From positions 248,001 to 312,000 of the forward strand of contig NZ_BJDX01000003.1 in the NCBI RefSeq assembly GCF_005405365.1: a stretch of 64,000 nucleotides of DNA. The letters are read 5' to 3'. The first letter of the stretch is position 1. Each line of letters starts with the position of its first letter. The DNA comes from Enterococcus xiangfangensis. GTDB lineage: Bacteria; Bacillota; Bacilli; Lactobacillales; Enterococcaceae. Positions 59,738 through 64,000 of this stretch are shown here, piece by piece. Both the position numbers and the translations under genes were made by a program. Under the pieces are notes generated by a model, which saw only the letters and a list, made by a program, of their open reading frames with translations, did not search any database and was not told where the DNA came from.

Positions 59738-61483
59738 ATGGAACGAATTAAAGCTCTGTTGTCAGAAAAATTTGGTTATACGCAATTTAGAAATGGGCAA
59801 GAGGCGATTATTCAAAAGGTATTACAACAACAGAATGTTTTAGGGATAATGCCAACAGGTGGAGGAAAGTCGATTTGTTACCAATTGCCGGCGCTTGTTT
59901 TAGAAGGTTTGACTTTAGTCATCTCTCCATTGATTTCCTTAATGAAAGATCAAGTCGATAGTTTGAATGAAGTGGGTATTCCAGCAGCTTTTATAAACAG
60001 TACATTATCTAATTTAGAAATGAATGAACGGGTCAGAAAAGCAGCTCGTGGTGAAATCAAATTGCTGTACGTTGCACCAGAGCGACTAGAATCTGCGGAT
60101 TTTCGCGAACTGCTACGTTACGTCCCCATCGAACTTTTAGCAGTCGATGAAGCACATTGTATTTCTCAATGGGGACATGACTTTCGTCCTAGCTATTTAC
60201 GATTAGCTGAAACCATTCAAAATTTTGATCAGCAACCGACCATCATTGCTTTGACAGCTACAGCAACACCGCAAGTAGCAGACGATATTTCTAATTTGCT
60301 GCACATTCCCAAAGAAAATGAAATCAAAACCGGATTTGCCCGAGAAAATTTGGCTTTTCAAGTGGTTAAGGAACAAAAGGATTTATATCTATTGGAATAT
60401 TTGAAGCTAAATAAGGGGCAATCTGGAATTATCTATGCTTCTACTCGTAAAGAAGTTGAACGCTTATATCATCTATTAAAGCACCATAATTTCGCTGTGG
60501 GCAGATACCATGGCGGATTAAATGATCAGGAACGGTTACAAAATCAAGAGGATTTCTTATTTGATCGCAGTGAAGTAATGGTTGCTACCAACGCATTTGG
60601 CATGGGAATCAATAAAAGCAATGTTCGTTTTGTTATTCATGCGCAGATACCGGGAAATTTGGAGTCTTACTATCAAGAAGCAGGACGAGCGGGTCGAGAC
60701 GGATTGCCTAGTGAAGCAGTCTTGTTATACGCGCCGCAAGACCTGCAGGTGCAGAAATTTTTTATTGAACAGTCTCAATCAGAGACCGCTTATCAACAAA
60801 ATGAATACACAAAACTGCGGGAAATGAACCAGTATGCTCATACTCAAATGTGTTTGCAGCGTTTCATCTTGAAATACTTTGGAGAAGATCAGCCGGATTG
60901 CGGAAAATGCAGCAATTGTTTAGATGAAAGAGAGCAAGTGAATATCACGACAGATACGCAAAAAGTTTTATCCTGTGTCAAACGTATGGGAGAGAAATTC
61001 GGTAAGGCATTAGTGGCAAAAGTATTGACGGGATCAAATGATCAAAAAATCAAACAATGGCATTTTGAGCAGTTGCCGACCTATGGACTAATGAAGGAGT
61101 ATTCGCAAAAAGAAGTTTCTAGCCTAATTGATTACTTGACTGCGGAGCACTATTTAGTACCATCAGAAGGGCAATATCCTTTATTGTCAGTTTCCGAACA
61201 AGGGGTTTCAGTTCTTTTAGGCAAGCAAGAAGTCTATCGCAAGCAGGCACCGGTAAAAAAAATTGTCGCAGATGACGAGCTTTTTGAAAAGATGCGCAGC
61301 TTGCGTTCACAACTCGCACAAGAAAAAAATCTGCCGCCATATGTGATTTTTTCTGATAAGACGTTGACCGAGTTGGCTGAAAAGCAGCCGCAAACATCGT
61401 TAGAATTCTTACAGATCAAAGGTGTTGGAAAGAGCAAGCTCGATAATTACGGCGAGCAATTTTTAGCACTTTTAAAAAAGTAA
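59738..61483 (+). CDS. recQ: ATP-dependent DNA helicase RecQ
   Basis: 581 residues. Motif 0/I: YTQFRNGQEAIIQKVL and GIMPTGGGKSICYQLP; II: VDEAHCISQWGHDFRPSY; III: LTATATPQV; V/VI: ATNAFGMGINKSNVRFVIHA and YQEAGRAGRDG. The zinc site is C...CGKCSNC near 378-398, then a winged-helix domain and a C-terminal HRDC domain (about 505-580). It unwinds DNA in recombination and repair. Full length; strong terminator follows. Confidence 0.95.
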   Translation: MERIKALLSEKFGYTQFRNGQEAIIQKVLQQQNVLGIMPTGGGKSICYQLPALVLEGLTLVISPLISLMKDQVDSLNEVGIPAAFINSTLSNLEMNERVRKAARGEIKLLYVAPERLESADFRELLRYVPIELLAVDEAHCISQWGHDFRPSYLRLAETIQNFDQQPTIIALTATATPQVADDISNLLHIPKENEIKTGFARENLAFQVVKEQKDLYLLEYLKLNKGQSGIIYASTRKEVERLYHLLKHHNFAVGRYHGGLNDQERLQNQEDFLFDRSEVMVATNAFGMGINKSNVRFVIHAQIPGNLESYYQEAGRAGRDGLPSEAVLLYAPQDLQVQKFFIEQSQSETAYQQNEYTKLREMNQYAHTQMCLQRFILKYFGEDQPDCGKCSNCLDEREQVNITTDTQKVLSCVKRMGEKFGKALVAKVLTGSNDQKIKQWHFEQLPTYGLMKEYSQKEVSSLIDYLTAEHYLVPSEGQYPLLSVSEQGVSVLLGKQEVYRKQAPVKKIVADDELFEKMRSLRSQLAQEKNLPPYVIFSDKTLTELAEKQPQTSLEFLQIKGVGKSKLDNYGEQFLALLKK

Positions 61484-61787
61484 GAATCTAAATTAGATAG
61501 ATAAAAATACATGCTAGTTATTTTGGTGCGTTGTCAATGATAACAGTAAAGAGAAATTTTTGAATTTAGAGATCAAGAGGACTTTTTTCTCTTGGTCTTT
61601 TTAGTTTAAGATCAATGTACGTTTGTGCCGAATCTGGCTACACAATTTAAAGTTATAAAAGCTATGACAAATGTCAAACCACTAGTTAATGCAAATTAAT
61701 ATGGGGAGGCAGATGTTAAGAGAAATTTGCTATTTCATAAAAAAACAGCAAATTTCTTTGCTGTCGTGAAAAAAATAAATATATCAA
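61484..61787. other. recQ terminator and small hairpins, no gene
   Basis: GATCAAGAG and CTCTTGGTC with T5 at 61571-61603 ends recQ. At about 61721-61760 AGAAATTTGCT pairs with AGCAAATTTCT; on the minus strand this acts as terminator of the immunity gene. A possible 18-codon ORF at 61713 (after GGGAGG) ends in that hairpin and is probably not a gene. Confidence 0.6.
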
Positions 61788-62087
61788 TTAAAACCATAAT
61801 GGGAACATTATCGAACTCATTGCTACGCCCTTGTAAGTTTCTGCGTCACTTTTTAATTTGTAGTATAACTCTATCATTGCATCAGGAAATTGTTCCTTAT
61901 TGCTAAGATAATAGAAAGAGATGGCATTGCAAAGTTTGGTATACACCAATTTTACATTGCTTGTTTTATCCAGTTCTTGGGCCGCTTCAAGAATGATAGT
62001 TTGTAACTCTGGGATTCGGGAGACTTCTTCATCTGAGTATGTAGAACTCAATTGTTCCATCAGCGTTTTTAATTTATCTTCCGACAT
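61788..62087 (-). CDS. enterocin-A-type bacteriocin immunity protein
   Basis: 99 residues, all helical: TLMEQLSSTYSDEEVSRIPE, then LQTIILEAAQELDK, VYTKLCNAISFYYLS and FPDAMIELYYKLKSDAETYK. This is the four-helix layout and motif pattern of the EntA immunity family, cytosolic proteins that protect against class IIa bacteriocins by binding the Man-PTS receptor complex. AGGAGGT precedes the ATG. No bacteriocin precursor (double-glycine leader, YGNGV box) lies beside it, so it is an orphan immunity gene. Confidence 0.8.
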   Translation of the reverse strand: MSEDKLKTLMEQLSSTYSDEEVSRIPELQTIILEAAQELDKTSNVKLVYTKLCNAISFYYLSNKEQFPDAMIELYYKLKSDAETYKGVAMSSIMFPLWF

Positions 62088-62213
62088 CTAAGTACCTCCT
62101 TTGAATAAGGGGAACACTTGAATTTTATAGAACAAAGTGAAAACAGGAACGTTATAAAACGATAGATTATATCGAGTAACGGATATAAATCATGGCTGGG
62201 TACTATTACAGAA

Positions 62214-62645
62214 TTATTGATTCCAGTTCATCAGATATTCAAGTTCGTTCGTTTCATTGTCGAGTCTTTCTTGCAGTATTTTAAAACCATTCATTTGGTA
62301 AAAATGAATTGCTTGTTTATTTTTCTTGAATACACTCAAGGTTAGCCTATTATTTTTTGATTTAGCTTCATTCAATAATTTAGTACCAACGCCTAATGAA
62401 CGGAAGGCTTTAAGAACAAATATTCCGGCAATATAATCATCAACAAGGCCTAAAAAACCAACAATCTCGTCCTCATACGAGTATGTATAAATTATGGTAT
62501 TTGAAAGGCCTTCTCTGACAGAATTATAGTTTTTAATCCAATATTCTGAGGGAATGAAATCATGCGTATCCAAATTACTTTGTAGCCAAATTTTTGAAAT
62601 AACATTTAGTTCAAAATCAGTTAGGTTTTCAATAATTTTAATCAT
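62214..62645 (-). CDS. GNAT family N-acetyltransferase
   Basis: 143 residues from ATG 62645 (AAAAGGAAA upstream). EDEIVGFLGLVDDYIAGIFV, then FRSLGVGTKLLNEAKSKNN (acetyl-CoA binding, pattern R-x-x-G-V-G) and KNKQAIHFYQMNGFKIL are the GNAT motifs, closest in layout to YjaB-like enzymes. The substrate is unknown. Single gene between two unrelated genes. Confidence 0.85.
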   Translation of the reverse strand: MIKIIENLTDFELNVISKIWLQSNLDTHDFIPSEYWIKNYNSVREGLSNTIIYTYSYEDEIVGFLGLVDDYIAGIFVLKAFRSLGVGTKLLNEAKSKNNRLTLSVFKKNKQAIHFYQMNGFKILQERLDNETNELEYLMNWNQ

Positions 62646-62770
62646 AATATTTTCCTTTTTAGGCCAGCTTACCATAATAAAAAAATTCCGCAAATGGAGG
62701 ATCTAAAGGCAGTTGTTTTCAAAAAAAGTGAAGTCCGCTAACGGAAAAATATTAAAAAGAAGGGATAAAA

Positions 62771-63142
62771 ATGATCTTTGATCAGAAAGAAAATTTTGTG
62801 TTTACAGGTACATATCAGGAATTTATCGAACAATTAAAAGAGAATCATTTTTGGAAAAGCGAGGCTGAGTTTGAGGAATATCTGCTAAAAAATCGTTTCA
62901 GAAATGAAAATACGTTTAAAACACATTACGCAAATTTTGCAAATCAAATAATCGATTACGGTGAAGAACAACCTGATTTTCCAGATCGGACAGTATTCGT
63001 TGTCGAAACAGAAGGCTATACACAAGGAGAAATAAATGCAGCATTTGGTAAAGCGTTAAAAGAATTAGCGGAACAACGAGCACGAAGCAGAGAAAACAAA
63101 GGATTTTCATTGAACAAATTAAAGTGGGAGGAATTAGAATAG
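62771..63142 (+). CDS. hypothetical protein
   Basis: 123 residues, soluble, rich in Glu, Phe and Asn: VFTGTYQEFIEQLKENHFWK, then EFEEYLLKNRFRNENTFKTH and GYTQGEINAAFGKALKELAE. No signal peptide, no membrane helix and no motif I recognise. GAAGGGATAAAA is an acceptable site. The codon use matches the neighbours. It may have lost its partners: the following 300 bases contain fragments of frames with hydrophobic stretches. Confidence 0.55.
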   Translation: MIFDQKENFVFTGTYQEFIEQLKENHFWKSEAEFEEYLLKNRFRNENTFKTHYANFANQIIDYGEEQPDFPDRTVFVVETEGYTQGEINAAFGKALKELAEQRARSRENKGFSLNKLKWEELE

Positions 63143-63510
63143 GTAGGCTTTTCTCAATATTTTAATGATAGTTTACTTTGCTGTCCAAGTAATTGGCGGC
63201 TTTTTTGTTGTCAAATCAATTCGTAGACTATGGGATTAAGAATTATAGCAATGAACTTCAGTCAGAAGTAAAAAACACAACAGAATCATTATTAAACTTA
63301 AGTACCATTCATGCGGCTTTGAATGGCTTTGTTGAACTATTTATAACGACAACGATGGTCAAAAAATAGCTAAATAACTGGTTGTGACGGGAAGATTATG
63401 TCGTGTTTTTCATTTAGGATCAAAAACTCATATCAATTGACGAAAATATGATGATTTTTTGATAGCCTTTACATTTATAATGAGTCCACAAGAGTAAAGG
63501 AGAGATTACT
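63143..63510. other. gene-free stretch with possible remnants, before the WxL gene
   Basis: Two short frames occur. One is a 24-codon ORF at about 63165-63239 (MIVYFAVQVIGGFFVVKSIR, then RLWD). The other is an open frame of about 43 codons at 63240-63369 without a start. They look like pieces of a decayed membrane-protein gene. The WxL gene has AAAGGAGAG upstream and a likely promoter around 63450-63480. Confidence 0.35.
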
Positions 63511-64000
63511 ATGAAAAACAAAATTATTGGCGCAATGTTATTTTCAACAGTTTTACTTAGCACTTTGGCAGCAACACCAGTTTTTGCGGCAGATGCCCCT
63601 CAACCAGCAACTTCAAAAGGAACAGTTAGTTTTACTGAAGCTACTGGACCCGTTGATCCCGTTGATCCAACGCAACCTGGTACTGGGAATACAGGACCAT
63701 TGACGATCGATACAGTTCCTGATTTTGCATTTGGCGAACACGAAGTTACTGGATCATCACAAAAATATACATCAACAAATACGGGAGCACCTTATTTGCA
63801 AGTTTCTGACCGCCGCGGGGTAGGCGTAGACGGACAAGCTCAAGGCTGGGTCGTAGACGTTTCGATGTCCGAATTCTCAGATGGTACGACAACACTTCCT
63901 GGAACGGAACTTTCGATTGGTACAGGACTTGTTGATGCTCCGGATACAAACACGAATAAAGGAGCATTACCTACAGCTAGTGCAGTTAATCTAACACCTA
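63511..64000 (+). CDS. WxL-domain surface protein, 3' end outside window
   Basis: 163 residues visible. Signal peptide at 1-27 (KNKIIGAMLFSTVLLSTLAA, TPVFAA). The mature start has the Pro/Asp spacer VDPVDPTQPGTG, then the beginning of a WxL domain: PLTIDTVPDFAFGEHEV, APYLQVSDRRGVG and QGWVVDVSMSEF. WxL proteins bind peptidoglycan non-covalently and usually come in clusters with DUF916 and LPXTG partners, which would lie beyond the window. AAAGGAGAG precedes the ATG. Confidence 0.88.
   Translation, partial: MKNKIIGAMLFSTVLLSTLAATPVFAADAPQPATSKGTVSFTEATGPVDPVDPTQPGTGNTGPLTIDTVPDFAFGEHEVTGSSQKYTSTNTGAPYLQVSDRRGVGVDGQAQGWVVDVSMSEFSDGTTTLPGTELSIGTGLVDAPDTNTNKGALPTASAVNLTP

Noticed and set aside
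61713..61769. 18-codon ORF after GGGAGG
   Set aside because: Half of it is the arm of a terminator hairpin for the minus-strand immunity gene; no coding signature.
63165..63239. 24-codon hydrophobic ORF as a type I toxin
   Set aside because: No antisense promoter, no good ribosome site and the frame looks like a remnant of a longer decayed gene.
1..64000. CRISPR arrays, insertion sequences and transposases
   Set aside because: No regularly spaced repeats and no transposase-like ORF were seen in any frame of the window.

Overview
The window comes from a low-GC Gram-positive bacterium, almost certainly an Enterococcus. The evidence is the AT-rich codon use, strong AGGAGG ribosome sites, a WxL-type surface protein, an enterocin-A-type immunity protein, a VanY-like carboxypeptidase and a Listeria/Lactobacillus-like propanediol (pdu) locus. 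Which species cannot be decided from the sequence.

Layout. (1) 1-4.8 kb: right end of a tailed-phage genome (tail fibre/baseplate, XkdX, holin region, secreted amidase endolysin). (2) 4.8-9.5 kb: accessory island with a CsbD-like protein, a nested inverted repeat, a degenerate tRNA-like sequence, an AbiF-type HEPN gene broken by a one-base deletion behind a promoter-driven hairpin RNA, a coiled-coil exported protein, a LexA-box divergent pair, two candidate small RNAs and an Rgg-like regulator. (3) 9.6-18 kb: housekeeping and cell-envelope genes (nagA with a NagR-like operator, orphan ABC ATPase, aromatic-acid exporter family, oxidoreductase, VanY-like carboxypeptidase, glucosaminidase, C39-like protein, PNPOx-like protein).

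(4) 18.2-46.9 kb: a B12-dependent 1,2-propanediol microcompartment locus. pduV-pduU come first. A cobalamin riboswitch with terminator then precedes a six-gene module: a giant membrane-anchored protein with two alpha/alpha-barrels and a DUF4430 domain (the parts of transcobalamin/intrinsic factor), two DUF4430 lipoproteins, and a complete ECF transporter (T, fused A-A, S). Next is a glycerate-kinase-like protein that has lost its catalytic motifs, then a second cobalamin riboswitch that points antisense into the AraC-type activator pocR, as in Listeria AspocR. Divergent from pocR runs pduA(frameshifted)-B-C-D-E-G-H-K-J-L-eutJ-like(nonsense)-M-N-O-glcG-like-P-Q-F-W. Together these genes would capture and import B12, dehydrate propanediol in a protein shell, and turn propionaldehyde into propanol, propionyl-phosphate and ATP. 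No pduS, pduT or pduX is present here.

(5) 46.9-51.5 kb: membrane protein, deoxyribosyltransferase-like and Eis-like genes, and lepA. (6) 51.7-59.1 kb: an apparently uncharacterised catabolic cluster: SBF-family transporter, SDR dehydrogenase, MerR-XRE-cupin regulator, DRE-TIM acyl-CoA lyase/synthase, butyrate kinase, phosphate butyryltransferase and an HGGFW alpha/beta hydrolase. Its two leading transcription units carry the same promoter design with an ACGCGCGT palindrome at the start site. (7) 59.7-64 kb: recQ, an orphan bacteriocin immunity gene, a GNAT acetyltransferase, an unknown gene and the start of a WxL-domain surface protein cut by the window end.

Three single-base lesions (abiF, pduA, eutJ-like) could be real or assembly errors; reads are needed to decide.
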